In this document: piece by piece, positions 18,253 through 26,702 of the stretch
How positions within the stretch are numbered: position 1 is the first letter of the stretch
Layout: each line of letters starts with the position of its first letter
Assembly: GCF_036488675.1 (NCBI RefSeq)
Contig: NZ_CP133148.1
Span: 1,426,001-1,490,000 of the forward strand
Source: Sinorhizobium chiapasense
GTDB lineage: Bacteria > Pseudomonadota > Alphaproteobacteria > Rhizobiales > Rhizobiaceae
DNA length: 64,000 bases
Direction of reading: 5' to 3'
Position numbers and translations under genes: made by a program
Notes under the pieces: generated by a model
What the model was told of the DNA's origin: nothing
The model's database searches: none
Seen by the model: the letters and a program-made list of their open reading frames with translations, nothing else

Positions 18253-20100
18253 TCAGGCCCGGGCGCGCACGTAGGAACCCGGTGCTTCCTCAAGCGAGTT
18301 GAGCGGGCCGCCAGGTTTACGGGCCGGAACGCGCTTCCTGTCGAGCTTTTCAACCCAGCCATGCCAGTGCGGCCACCAGGAGCCCGGTGTTTCCTTTGCC
18401 CTGCCCAGCCATTCCTCGACGTCACCCTTGGCCGGACCACCAGTCCAGTATTGATATTTGCCCTTGTCCGGCGGATTGACGACACCGGCAATATGACCCG
18501 AGCCCGACAGAACGAAGGTGACCTTGCCGCCGAAGGAACTACTGCCGAGGAATACCGATTTGGCAGGCGCGATGTGATCTTCTTTCGTCGCCAGGTTGTA
18601 GATGGGGATCTTGACGTCACCGAGCGATATTTTCCGGCCGGCCAGCACCATCTCTCCCTTGGAAAGCTTGTTCTCCAGGTAGCAGTTGCGAAGGTAGAAA
18701 GAGTGGTTGGCTGCCGGCATCCGCGTTGAATCGGAATTCCAGTAAAGCAGGTCGAAGGGGAGAGGTTCCTGTCCCTTCAGATAGTTGTTGACGAAATACG
18801 GCCAGATCAACTCGGACGCCCTGAGCATGTTGAAGGCGGTGGCCATCTTCGAGCCTTCGAGATAGCCGGTCGCACTCATCTTGCGTTCGATCTGGCTGAT
18901 CTGGTCATCGTCGACGAAGACCTTGAGGTCTCCCGCATAGGTGAAGTCCACTTGCGTCGTGAACAGTGTCGCAGAGCGGATACGGTCATCGCCTTCGGCG
19001 GCGTGGAGCGCCAGCGTCGCAGCAAGCAATGTGCCGCCGACACAGTAACCGATGGCATTGACGTCACGTTCGCCGGTCGCCTGCTCAATGATGTCCAGGG
19101 CAAAGCCGATCCCTTCGCGCGCATAGGCTTCCCAGCCCTTCGAGGCATGGCGTTCATCGGGATTGACCCAGGAGATGACAAACACGGTATGGCCCTGGTC
19201 GACAGCCCATTTGATGAAGGATTTCTGCGGGTTGAGATCGAGCACGTAGAACTTGTTGATCCACGGCGGGCAGATCAGCAGCGGCCGCTTGAGCACTGTC
19301 TCCGTGCTCGCTTCATACTGAATAACCTGGCAGACATCGCTCTGAGCGATCACCTTGCCTGGTGTGATCGCAATGTTTTCGCCGATGGCGAACTTGCTCG
19401 TATCCGTCTGCCGCAACCTGAGATCACCGCGCCCGGCAGCGATGTCTTCCGCAAACATCTGCATTCCCTTGACGAGGTTGGCACCGCTGGATGCCACGGT
19501 TTCGCGATAGAGTTGCGGATTGGTCGTTACGAAATTGGTTGGCGACAGGGCGCTCGATATCTGGCGCACGTAAAATGCCGCCTTGTGCTTGGTGTGGTCG
19601 TCGAGCCCCTCCGCATCGTTGACCATTCTCTCCGCCCAGTCCGAGGTTGCGAAGTAGGCCTGGCGAATGAAATCGAAGAACGGATTCTTCACCCAATCCT
19701 CGTCCGCAAAGCGCTTGTCGGTGCGCTCGATGCTCGTCGGATCCGCGGCGATATCGCCGGCCATGCGCTGGATCGTACGTGACCAGATGTCAAAGAAGCT
19801 GCCCATGAGATGCGTCTGGGCTTCGAGTGTCCGACGCGGATCGGAAAGCCAATACTCCGAGATCTTGGAGAGCGTCTTGACCATGTCGGACACGGGCTCG
19901 GCAAACACATCGGTCTTCTCGCCGGTTTCGCGCGGGGCAAGCCATGCGGAGGCGGCCTTGCCGAGTTGTTCTGCTGCGCGGGCCAGGTTGACGGCCAGGC
20001 CTTCCGGATCCCTGACGATGTAAGGCTCGACCGATTTCGGATCAAAGCCGGCAAAACCGCTCTTACCACCGCCGTCCTCGGCCTTCCTGTCTGCTGTCAC
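18253..20100 (-). CDS. phaC: Class I poly(R)-hydroxyalkanoate synthase
   Basis: A 615-aa enzyme that polymerises (R)-3-hydroxyacyl-CoA into PHB-type storage granules. The lipase-like box is GYCVGG with the catalytic Cys, and the acid and base partners sit in the ATKEDHIAP and [13 protein letters not shown] segments. The length and the [16 protein letters not shown] stretch are typical of class I enzymes that work without a PhaE subunit. The start is GTG at 20100. It leads the operon with sfsA, map and radC; the other PHB genes are not in this window. Confidence 0.96.
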   Translation of the reverse strand: MTADRKAEDGGGKSGFAGFDPKSVEPYIVRDPEGLAVNLARAAEQLGKAASAWLAPRETGEKTDVFAEPVSDMVKTLSKISEYWLSDPRRTLEAQTHLMGSFFDIWSRTIQRMAGDIAADPTSIERTDKRFADEDWVKNPFFDFIRQAYFATSDWAERMVNDAEGLDDHTKHKAAFYVRQISSALSPTNFVTTNPQLYRETVASSGANLVKGMQMFAEDIAAGRGDLRLRQTDTSKFAIGENIAITPGKVIAQSDVCQVIQYEASTETVLKRPLLICPPWINKFYVLDLNPQKSFIKWAVDQGHTVFVISWVNPDERHASKGWEAYAREGIGFALDIIEQATGERDVNAIGYCVGGTLLAATLALHAAEGDDRIRSATLFTTQVDFTYAGDLKVFVDDDQISQIERKMSATGYLEGSKMATAFNMLRASELIWPYFVNNYLKGQEPLPFDLLYWNSDSTRMPAANHSFYLRNCYLENKLSKGEMVLAGRKISLGDVKIPIYNLATKEDHIAPAKSVFLGSSSFGGKVTFVLSGSGHIAGVVNPPDKGKYQYWTGGPAKGDVEEWLGRAKETPGSWWPHWHGWVEKLDRKRVPARKPGGPLNSLEEAPGSYVRARA

Positions 20101-20166
20101 CCGGCGTCCTCCACAGCATCTTATCTGTTTTGCATTTTTACATTCTGCCCGAAAATGATTACAAGG

Positions 20167-20224
20167 GCTAGAGCGTTCAGCTTTCCAATGGAATCACAGG
20201 AAGCGAGTAAATCGCTTTGAATTC
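20167..20224. repeat. Short dispersed intergenic repeat, third type
   Basis: Contains TAGAGCGTTCAGCTTTCCAATGG and a run ending GAATTCAAGCGG with an internal AGCG...CGCTT symmetry, typical of the many 'agagcgtt' elements between rhizobial genes. It lies between the divergent phaC and lipoprotein genes, downstream-like in neither. Confidence 0.4.
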
Positions 20225-20312
20225 AAGCGGTTAAAGTGTCACCGGCGTGTCTTTTTCGGGCGTGGGTGCACTGGTCCATCGTCGCGCCGGAAAAACAGGG
20301 GTCATCGCCAGC

Positions 20313-20618
20313 ATGCTTGTCGTCGGAAAACAGGGCTCGGGTTCTTGGGTTTTGGGGTTGCTTCTCGCGAGCGCCCTTGCCGGATGCAGTTCGACTGCCA
20401 ATCTGGCTACCTTTCCATCCGTCTACGGGCAAAAGCCGGCCGCCGCCGCCCAAATGAGCGATGAGGACGCGGTCTCGATGCAAACCCGGTTGACGGCGCT
20501 TGCCGCTGCCCGCCAATCCGGCTCGATCTCCGAGGCCGAATACCAGCGGCGCTTGAAGGAATTGCAGTTGCTGGCCGAGCAGCACGGCGCCGACACGCTG
20601 AAACAGATCGAGAATTAG
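20313..20618 (+). CDS. Small lipoprotein with SHOCT-like C-terminus
   Basis: A 101-aa predicted lipoprotein. The signal peptide ends in the lipobox LAGC about residue 25, and the last 40 residues (ARQSGSISEAEYQRRLKELQ) resemble the short SHOCT-type helical hairpin. No enzymatic motif. The ATG at 20313 gives a proper signal peptide; the open frame extends to 20247 but would place extra residues before it. It is divergent from phaC and lies 125 nt before the aminotransferase. Confidence 0.7.
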   Translation: MLVVGKQGSGSWVLGLLLASALAGCSSTANLATFPSVYGQKPAAAAQMSDEDAVSMQTRLTALAAARQSGSISEAEYQRRLKELQLLAEQHGADTLKQIEN

Positions 20619-20743
20619 CGCTTGCCTTTCAAGTGATTTGGACGCAAAGCGTTGAATGGCCGCGATGACGGCCGTTCACCACCGCGTTTGCTTCCGCGAA
20701 AGCCGAACGGCTCGTGGAGGCTTGCGCCAAACGAGGTTTGGAG

Positions 20744-21961
20744 ATGGAAGAGTTTCACAAAGTCCGGCGTTTGCCGCCCTATGTTTTCGAACAGGTCAAC
20801 CGTTTGAAAGCAAGCGCGCGAGCGGCCGGTGCTGACATCATCGACCTCGGCATGGGCAATCCGGATCTTCCGACCCCGCAATCGATCGTCGACAAGCTTT
20901 GCGAGGTCGTCCAGGATCCGCGCACACATCGTTACTCGTCATCGAAGGGTATTCCCGGGCTGCGTCGGGCTCAGGCCGCCTACTATGCCCGTCGCTTCGG
21001 CGTCAAACTCAATCCCGAGACCCAGGTCGTCGCGACGCTCGGCTCCAAGGAGGGATTCGCCAATATGGCGCAGGCGATCACCGCGCCCGGTGACGTCATC
21101 CTGTGCCCGAACCCGACCTATCCCATCCACGCCTTCGGTTTCCTGATGGCAGGCGGCGTCATCCGCTCCATTTCGGTCGAGCCCGATGACAGCTTCTTCG
21201 GACCGTTGGAACGGGCCGTGCGGCATTCGATCCCGAAGCCTCTGGCGCTGATCCTCAACTACCCGTCGAACCCGACGGCACAGGTGGCCACGCTCGACTT
21301 CTACAAGGAAGTCATCGCGTTTGCGAAGAAGCACGACATCATCGTGCTCTCGGATCTCGCCTATTCGGAAATCTACTTCAATGACGCGCCGCCACCCTCC
21401 GTGCTGGAAGTGCCTGGCGCGATCGACGTCACGGTCGAGTTCACGTCGATGTCGAAGACGTTCTCCATGCCCGGCTGGCGCATGGGCTTTGCCGTCGGCA
21501 ACGAGCGGCTGATCGCGGCGCTGACGCGGGTCAAGTCCTATCTTGACTATGGCGCGTTCACGCCGATCCAGGTTGCCGCGACGCAGGCGCTCAACGGTGA
21601 CGGCAGCGACATTGCCGAGGTGCGCAACATCTACAGGCGCCGGCGCGACGTGATGGTTGAGAGCTTCGGCAAGGCGGGCTTCGAAGTGCCGCCGCCTCCG
21701 GCGACCATGTTTGCCTGGGCAAAGATCCCCGAGAAGTTCCGTCATCTGGGTTCGCTCGAGTTCTCGAAGCTTCTCGTCGAAAAGGCGGATGTCGCCGTCG
21801 CACCCGGTATCGGCTTCGGCGAGCAGGGCGACGATTATGTCCGCCTGGCGCTCGTGGAGAACGAACACCGGATCCGGCAGGCGGCGCGCAATATCAAGCG
21901 CTTCCTGTCTGCGGCCGATGAGACGATGCACAACGTCATCTCGCTTAACGCACACCGGTAG
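20744..21961 (+). CDS. PLP-dependent aminotransferase (AlaC / LL-DAP aminotransferase type)
   Basis: A 405-aa class I/II fold type I aminotransferase. The PLP lysine lies in TSMSKTFSMPGWRMGF, the substrate-facing Asn in LNYPSNPTAQ, and the phosphate-binding region in LGSKEGFANM. Close relatives are annotated as glutamate-pyruvate transaminase AlaC or LL-diaminopimelate aminotransferase; sequence alone does not settle the substrate. The position just upstream of hom points to the aspartate/alanine amino acid area. ATG 20744 is preferred over an in-frame GTG at 20714. Confidence 0.88.
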   Translation: MEEFHKVRRLPPYVFEQVNRLKASARAAGADIIDLGMGNPDLPTPQSIVDKLCEVVQDPRTHRYSSSKGIPGLRRAQAAYYARRFGVKLNPETQVVATLGSKEGFANMAQAITAPGDVILCPNPTYPIHAFGFLMAGGVIRSISVEPDDSFFGPLERAVRHSIPKPLALILNYPSNPTAQVATLDFYKEVIAFAKKHDIIVLSDLAYSEIYFNDAPPPSVLEVPGAIDVTVEFTSMSKTFSMPGWRMGFAVGNERLIAALTRVKSYLDYGAFTPIQVAATQALNGDGSDIAEVRNIYRRRRDVMVESFGKAGFEVPPPPATMFAWAKIPEKFRHLGSLEFSKLLVEKADVAVAPGIGFGEQGDDYVRLALVENEHRIRQAARNIKRFLSAADETMHNVISLNAHR

Positions 21962-21996
21962 GAAATCGGGTAAGCCCCGATATCCAAACCAGAATA

Positions 21997-22018
21997 GCCC
22001 CGCCACATCTGGCGGGGC
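21997..22018 (+). terminator. GC-rich hairpin between aminotransferase and hom
   Basis: GCCCCGCC-ACATCT-GGCGGGGC is a perfect 8-bp stem but is followed by CTCTAC rather than a T-run. It ends 22 nt before the hom ATG, so it may weaken rather than end transcription, or mask the hom leader. Confidence 0.45.
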
Positions 22019-22040
22019 CTCTACATGTTAGGAACTTGCT

Positions 22041-23363
22041 ATGTCAGATGCCCTCAAAATCGGCATTGCGGGCTTGGGGACCGTTGGTGCCTCGCTCGTG
22101 CGGATTCTCCAGGATCGTCATGAGATGCTGGCGACCACGTGCGGGCGGGCGATCGAGATCATGGCGGTGACGGCGAGGGACCGGTCCAGGGACCGTGGCG
22201 TGAACCTTGCAAATATCAAGTGGTTCGACGATGCGGTTTCGCTGGCGTCCGGGGCGGATATCGACGTTTTCATCGAATTGGTGGGCGGTGCCGGAGATCC
22301 GGCCTATTCCGCCGTCAAGGCCGCGTTGCAGCGGGGCATTCATGTTGTCACCGCCAACAAGGCGCTGCTGGCCGCCCACGGCATCGAGCTTGCAGGCATT
22401 GCCGAAGAGCATGGCGCATTGCTCAACTATGAGGCCGCGGTTGCCGGCGGCATTCCGGTCATCAAGGCACTTCGCGAATCGATGACGGGTAACACCGTCT
22501 CGCGTGTCTATGGCATCATGAACGGCACCTGCAACTACATCCTGACGAAGATGGAGAAGGAGGGGCTTTCGTTCGAAGATTGCCTGAAGGAAGCCCAGCG
22601 CCTGGGCTATGCCGAGGCGGATCCGGCCTTCGACATCGAGGGCAACGATACGGCGCACAAGCTCTCGATCCTGACCAGCCTCGCCTTCGGCACCGCAATC
22701 GCCGCCGATGACATCTATCTCGAAGGTATCACCAACATCTCGATCGAGGACATCCAGGCGGCCGCCGACCTCGGTTACCGGATCAAGTTGCTCGGTGTTG
22801 CGCAACGCACCGAAAGCGGCATCGAGCAGCGCGTTCATCCGACGATGGTGCCTTACGATTCCGTCATCGCGCAGGTCGACGGTGTAACGAACGCGGTCGC
22901 GATCGAGTCCGATATTCTTGGCGAGTTGCTGATGGTCGGCCCGGGCGCCGGCGGCAATGCGACCGCTTCGGCTGTGCTTGGCGACGTCGCCGATATCGCC
23001 AAGAGCCGCCCCGGCGCGCAACACGTACCGGCTTTCGGGCGCCCGGCGACCGCATTGCTGCCGTACAAGCGGGCCCGCATCCAAAGCCATGAAGGCGGCT
23101 ATTTCATCCGGCTGAAGGTTCTCGACCGTACCGGCGTCTTCGCCAACATCGCGAGGCACATGGCCGAAAACGATATCTCGCTCGAATCGATCATGCAGCA
23201 TTCCAAGCACTACGTGGATTCTGCAGAACCGAAGACGATCATCCTGGTCACCCATGCCACGCATGAAGCTTCCGTGCGCAAGGCGATCGTCGCCATCAAG
23301 GGCGAGGGTTATCTTGTCGGGGAGCCGCAGGTCATCCGTATCGAGCGCCCAAAGGCGGGCTGA
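22041..23363 (+). CDS. hom: Homoserine dehydrogenase
   Basis: A 440-aa NAD(P)-dependent enzyme that reduces aspartate semialdehyde to homoserine for threonine and methionine. The N-terminal nucleotide motif is GIAGLGTVGASLVRIL, the catalytic domain holds GIMNGTCNYILTKM and EADPAFDIEGNDTAHKL with the catalytic Lys/Asp region, and an ACT domain near residues 350-430 (FIRLKVLDRTGVFANIA) suggests threonine feedback control. Length is typical. It follows the aminotransferase by 80 nt. Confidence 0.97.
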   Translation: MSDALKIGIAGLGTVGASLVRILQDRHEMLATTCGRAIEIMAVTARDRSRDRGVNLANIKWFDDAVSLASGADIDVFIELVGGAGDPAYSAVKAALQRGIHVVTANKALLAAHGIELAGIAEEHGALLNYEAAVAGGIPVIKALRESMTGNTVSRVYGIMNGTCNYILTKMEKEGLSFEDCLKEAQRLGYAEADPAFDIEGNDTAHKLSILTSLAFGTAIAADDIYLEGITNISIEDIQAAADLGYRIKLLGVAQRTESGIEQRVHPTMVPYDSVIAQVDGVTNAVAIESDILGELLMVGPGAGGNATASAVLGDVADIAKSRPGAQHVPAFGRPATALLPYKRARIQSHEGGYFIRLKVLDRTGVFANIARHMAENDISLESIMQHSKHYVDSAEPKTIILVTHATHEASVRKAIVAIKGEGYLVGEPQVIRIERPKAG

Positions 23364-23395
23364 TCGCCGTCTGACGCATTAAAACTGTTGAGAAA

Positions 23396-23432
23396 CGGCT
23401 CCGACAGGCCTTCGGCCCGCCGGAGCCTTCTT
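23396..23432 (+). terminator. Intrinsic terminator of hom
   Basis: CGGCTCCG...CGGAGCC with an inner GGCC-TTC-GGCC helix, followed by TTCTTC, 33 nt after the hom stop. Confidence 0.75.
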
Positions 23433-23495
23433 CATTCGGGTTCTTCCAGCCCGAAATGTCCGCTAAGAACAGAGGAATGCAGGCGGACAAATAGC

Positions 23496-25298
23496 ATGGA
23501 CGTATTGGCGGATCCGATCCAACGGGCATTTCTCGGCGTCGAGCGCTCGGTCAGCGGACAGCGTTGGGTATCGCGTCTGGATCAAGCCGGGCAGAACCGG
23601 GCGTTGGCGATCAGCCAGGTCCACGGCTATTCCGAGATGATCGCCCGCGTGTTGGCCGGCCGCGGCGTAGCGCTCGACGATGCCGCCGCCTTTCTTGACC
23701 CGACGCTTCGCGCGCTGATGCCCGATCCGGACACCTTGACCGACTGCCGCAAGGCGGCCGAGCGGCTGGCGCTGGCGATACGCCGCCGCGAGAGAGTGGT
23801 GGTATTCGGGGACTATGACGTCGACGGCGCCGCCTCCTGCGCGCTGATGGTCCGCTTCCTGCGCCATTTCGGAGTCGAGGCTGACATCTACATTCCTGAC
23901 CGCATCTTCGAAGGTTATGGCCCTAATCCGCAGGCGATCGAGCAACTGCTCGACAACGGCGCCAATCTTATCGTCACCGTCGACTGTGGTTCGACCAGCC
24001 ACGAGTCCCTCGCGGTTGCCGCCCACCGCGGTACCGATATCGTCGTCATCGACCACCATCAGGTGGGTTCTTCCCTTCCACCTTGTCACGCGCTCGTCAA
24101 TCCGAACCGCGAGGACGACCTCTCCGGCCAGGGGCATCTGTGCGCAGCCGGCGTTGTCTATCTTGCGCTCGTCAACACCCTGCGGGTACTGCGCGGCCAA
24201 GGTGACCCGCGTGCAGTTTCCTTCGATCTGTTGGCGCAGCTTGATCTTGTCGCATTGGCAACTGTCTGCGACGTGGTGCCGCTCAAGGGGCTCAATCGCG
24301 CCTATGTGGTCAAGGGCCTGATCGCCGCCCGTCATATGGGCAATCCGGGGCTCGCAGCGCTCCTCCGCAAGGCTGCAATCGGCGGCCCTGTGACGCCCTA
24401 TCACCTTGGGTTCCTGATCGGCCCGCGTATCAACGCGGGCGGACGAATCGGTGACGCCGCGCTCGGTAGCCGGCTGTTGACGCTCGACGATGCGGTGGCC
24501 GCCGAAGCGATCGCCGGCCGGCTCGATGAACTCAACCGCGAGCGCCAGGCCATGGAGGCGGCGATGCTCGCCGAGGCCGAAGCGGAGGTGCTGGCGGAAT
24601 ACGGGACCGGCGAGGGGGCATCGGTGATCGTCACGGCGCGGGAAAGCTGGCACCCTGGAATCGTTGGCCTCATTGCAGCACGCATCAAGGAAAAATTCCG
24701 CCGGCCGGCCTTCGCAATCGCCTTTGATCCGAGTGGACGAGGCACGGGATCGGGGCGTTCGATCAATGGTTTTGACATGGGCAGGCTGGTGCGGGCGGCG
24801 GTCGAAAGCGGTCTTCTCGTCAAGGGCGGCGGCCATGCGATGGCTGCCGGCTTAACGGTCGAACGCGCGCATCTCGGCAGGCTTCGTCAGTTTTTCGAAG
24901 AGCGGGCCGAATCGGTGGTGCGCGATCTTGTGTCCACGGAAACCCTGAAGGTAGACGGCGCGCTTGGCGCGTCGGGCGCTACGATCGAGCTGGTCGATCT
25001 GCTGGAGCAGGCCGGCCCTTACGGTTCCGGACATCCGCAGCCGGTCTTCGCCTTTCCGCAGCACCGGCTGCGCGACTCCCGGCAGGTCGGCTCCAATCAC
25101 GTCAAGGTAACGCTCGAGGGCCAGGATGGCAGCCGGATCGACGGTATTGCCTTTCGCGCCGCGGAAACACCTCTCGGCGACTTCCTGCTCCGCGGCCGCG
25201 GCTCTACCATGCATGTCGCGGGATCGGTTTCCGCAGACCTCTGGCAGGGAACCCGACGCGTCCAGCTGCGCGTGACCGACGCAGCAAAGGCGATCTGA
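23496..25298 (+). CDS. recJ: Single-stranded-DNA-specific exonuclease RecJ
   Basis: A 600-aa 5'-3' exonuclease for recombination and mismatch repair. DHH-family metal motifs are all present: VVFGDYDVDGAASCALM, TVDCGS, VIDHHQ with a following VNPNR, and the DHHA1 part GPRINAGGRIGDA...GGGHAMAAG. A C-terminal OB domain ends with VQLRVTDAAKA. ATG 23496 is preferred; the frame is open to 23388 but overlaps the hom terminator. Confidence 0.96.
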   Translation: MDVLADPIQRAFLGVERSVSGQRWVSRLDQAGQNRALAISQVHGYSEMIARVLAGRGVALDDAAAFLDPTLRALMPDPDTLTDCRKAAERLALAIRRRERVVVFGDYDVDGAASCALMVRFLRHFGVEADIYIPDRIFEGYGPNPQAIEQLLDNGANLIVTVDCGSTSHESLAVAAHRGTDIVVIDHHQVGSSLPPCHALVNPNREDDLSGQGHLCAAGVVYLALVNTLRVLRGQGDPRAVSFDLLAQLDLVALATVCDVVPLKGLNRAYVVKGLIAARHMGNPGLAALLRKAAIGGPVTPYHLGFLIGPRINAGGRIGDAALGSRLLTLDDAVAAEAIAGRLDELNRERQAMEAAMLAEAEAEVLAEYGTGEGASVIVTARESWHPGIVGLIAARIKEKFRRPAFAIAFDPSGRGTGSGRSINGFDMGRLVRAAVESGLLVKGGGHAMAAGLTVERAHLGRLRQFFEERAESVVRDLVSTETLKVDGALGASGATIELVDLLEQAGPYGSGHPQPVFAFPQHRLRDSRQVGSNHVKVTLEGQDGSRIDGIAFRAAETPLGDFLLRGRGSTMHVAGSVSADLWQGTRRVQLRVTDAAKAI

Positions 25299-25353
25299 CG
25301 AATTCGAGAATCGATGAAGGTTTTGCGCATCGTGCTCTTGAAGCGCGGCCGCA

Positions 25354-25626
25354 TCATCGGAGATGGATGCCTTCGGGTGCCCCGATCTGCGGTACGATCG
25401 TTGGGTCGGAGAAATTGCGGTAGCCGAGAAGCGGAACGTCGCATTTCAGATCAAACTGGCCGACGGGGGCCTTGCGGACACAATCATTCATCGTTCGGTA
25501 CGGATGGCCCGCTATCTGATGGGTTCCAGGCGTGGGCTTGATACTTCCTGTCATGGCGGTGCACGAGACGAGCGCCGCACCATAAAGCACGCAGGCAGCA
25601 ATCAATCTCGAAGCGAGATGCTCCAT
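25354..25626 (-). CDS. Small putative lipoprotein
   Basis: A 90-aa protein with an N-terminal hydrophobic segment ending in ALVSCTA, a plausible lipobox, and four further conserved-looking positions with two Cys (DCVRK and LKCDV). No family recognised. It is convergent with recJ, whose stop is 55 nt away, and is followed upstream by about 190 nt without features before the tRNA-Glu group. Confidence 0.55.
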   Translation of the reverse strand: MEHLASRLIAACVLYGAALVSCTAMTGSIKPTPGTHQIAGHPYRTMNDCVRKAPVGQFDLKCDVPLLGYRNFSDPTIVPQIGAPEGIHLR

Positions 25627-25813
25627 GGATGGCCCCCTGTTTCAACCCGGCCGCGCTGGAGCCGGCCCGGGCCAAGCCTCGCAGTATATCAGAAAGCGCT
25701 CAAGATAGGGGCGTATGCGCCGAAAGGCGCAAGGTGTCCGGCTGCCTTGACCGGAATCTTCGGTCGGCTTGCGCCGAGCCCGTGTAACTATTTGATTTGA
25801 TTGTATTGGAATA

Positions 25814-25889
25814 TGGCACGCCCAACGGGACTCGAACCCGTGTTTCCGCCGTGAAAGGGCGGCGTCCTAGACCGCTAGACGATGGGCGC
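25814..25889 (-). tRNA. tRNA-Glu (UUC), copy 1
   Basis: A 76-nt tRNA: acceptor GCGCCCA/TGGGCGT, anticodon loop CTTTCAC (UUC), T-loop TTCGAGT and encoded CCA. Identical by eye to copies at 26237 and 26486. Confidence 0.95.
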
Positions 25890-25904
25890 CCAAGACGAGG
25901 TGGC

Positions 25905-25932
25905 TTATAGAGAGCACTTCGGATTCCCGCAA
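25905..25932 (-). promoter_or_regulatory. Promoter of tRNA-Glu copy 1
   Basis: On the minus strand TTGCGG, 16 nt, CTATAA, ending 15 nt before the mature tRNA. The same block stands before the two other UUC copies. Confidence 0.7.
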
Positions 25933-26054
25933 GTGAGCGAGAGACATTAAGTTCAATTTTTTGCGGGAAACTTGTGGAGGTTCGGCGCGATCGGAAGCGG
26001 CAAGCGTTCGTTCGCTGCCACGTGTCATTTACATCGCCAAGAGCGAGATCGGAT

Positions 26055-26129
26055 TGGTACGCCCAACGGGACTCGAACCCGTGTTACCGCCGTGAGAGGG
26101 CGGCGTCCTGACCGCTAGACGATGGGCGC
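26055..26129 (-). tRNA. tRNA-Glu (CUC)
   Basis: A 75-nt tRNA with anticodon loop CTCTCAC (CUC), one base shorter in the D-loop than the UUC copies. Encoded CCA. Its upstream sequence differs from that of the UUC copies. Confidence 0.95.
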
Positions 26130-26236
26130 GCTAGACGAAATGCACATATAGCTCAAGCTTTCGAATTTCCCAAGCCCCGCCGCAAGCGACGATGCGCAAA
26201 AACGCTTTGCAACATACAAAAAAGAAACGGAAGCAA

Positions 26237-26312
26237 TGGCACGCCCAACGGGACTCGAACCCGTGTTTCCGCCGTGAAAGGGCGGCGTCCTAGACCGCTA
26301 GACGATGGGCGC
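26237..26312 (-). tRNA. tRNA-Glu (UUC), copy 2
   Basis: A 76-nt tRNA, same sequence as copy 1, anticodon UUC, encoded CCA. Confidence 0.95.
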
Positions 26313-26327
26313 CCAAGACGAGGTGGC

Positions 26328-26355
26328 TTATAGAGAAGCCTTTTGGTTCCCGCAA
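26328..26355 (-). promoter_or_regulatory. Promoter of tRNA-Glu copy 2
   Basis: TTGCGG, 16 nt, CTATAA on the minus strand, same spacing and same flanking CGAGGTGG block as at copy 1. Confidence 0.7.
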
Positions 26356-26485
26356 GTGATCAGCTGCCGCCAAATCGATTTTTCCTGCGGAAAAGTTCTT
26401 GAAAGTTTACGTCTTCTTCGGGCAAGCATAAACGCGATGCGAAAACGCACCCCAGAAGTATCCAGTAACTATATCGAAGAAAGAA

Positions 26486-26561
26486 TGGCACGCCCAACGG
26501 GACTCGAACCCGTGTTTCCGCCGTGAAAGGGCGGCGTCCTAGACCGCTAGACGATGGGCGC
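26486..26561 (-). tRNA. tRNA-Glu (UUC), copy 3
   Basis: A 76-nt tRNA, same sequence as copies 1 and 2, anticodon UUC, encoded CCA. Confidence 0.95.
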
Positions 26562-26576
26562 CCAAGACGAGGTGGC

Positions 26577-26604
26577 TTATAGAGAGGCCTTTGGATTCCC
26601 GCAA
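26577..26604 (-). promoter_or_regulatory. Promoter of tRNA-Glu copy 3
   Basis: TTGCGG, 16 nt, CTATAA on the minus strand. Just beyond it, at 26618-26632, lies a 7T/8A palindromic run that may insulate it from the upstream gene. Confidence 0.7.
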
Positions 26605-26702
26605 GCGGCTAAATTCATTTTTTTAAAAAAAATGACAGCACGATCGGACGGGCTTTCTTCACGCTTTGCGAGCGCTTTTGCCAGCGCAACGATCGCGAGC
26701 CG

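Noticed and set aside
25814..26561. Regularly spaced repeats as a CRISPR array
   Set aside because: The repeated units are tRNA-Glu genes with promoters, unevenly spaced, not short repeats with unique spacers. No cas gene is near.
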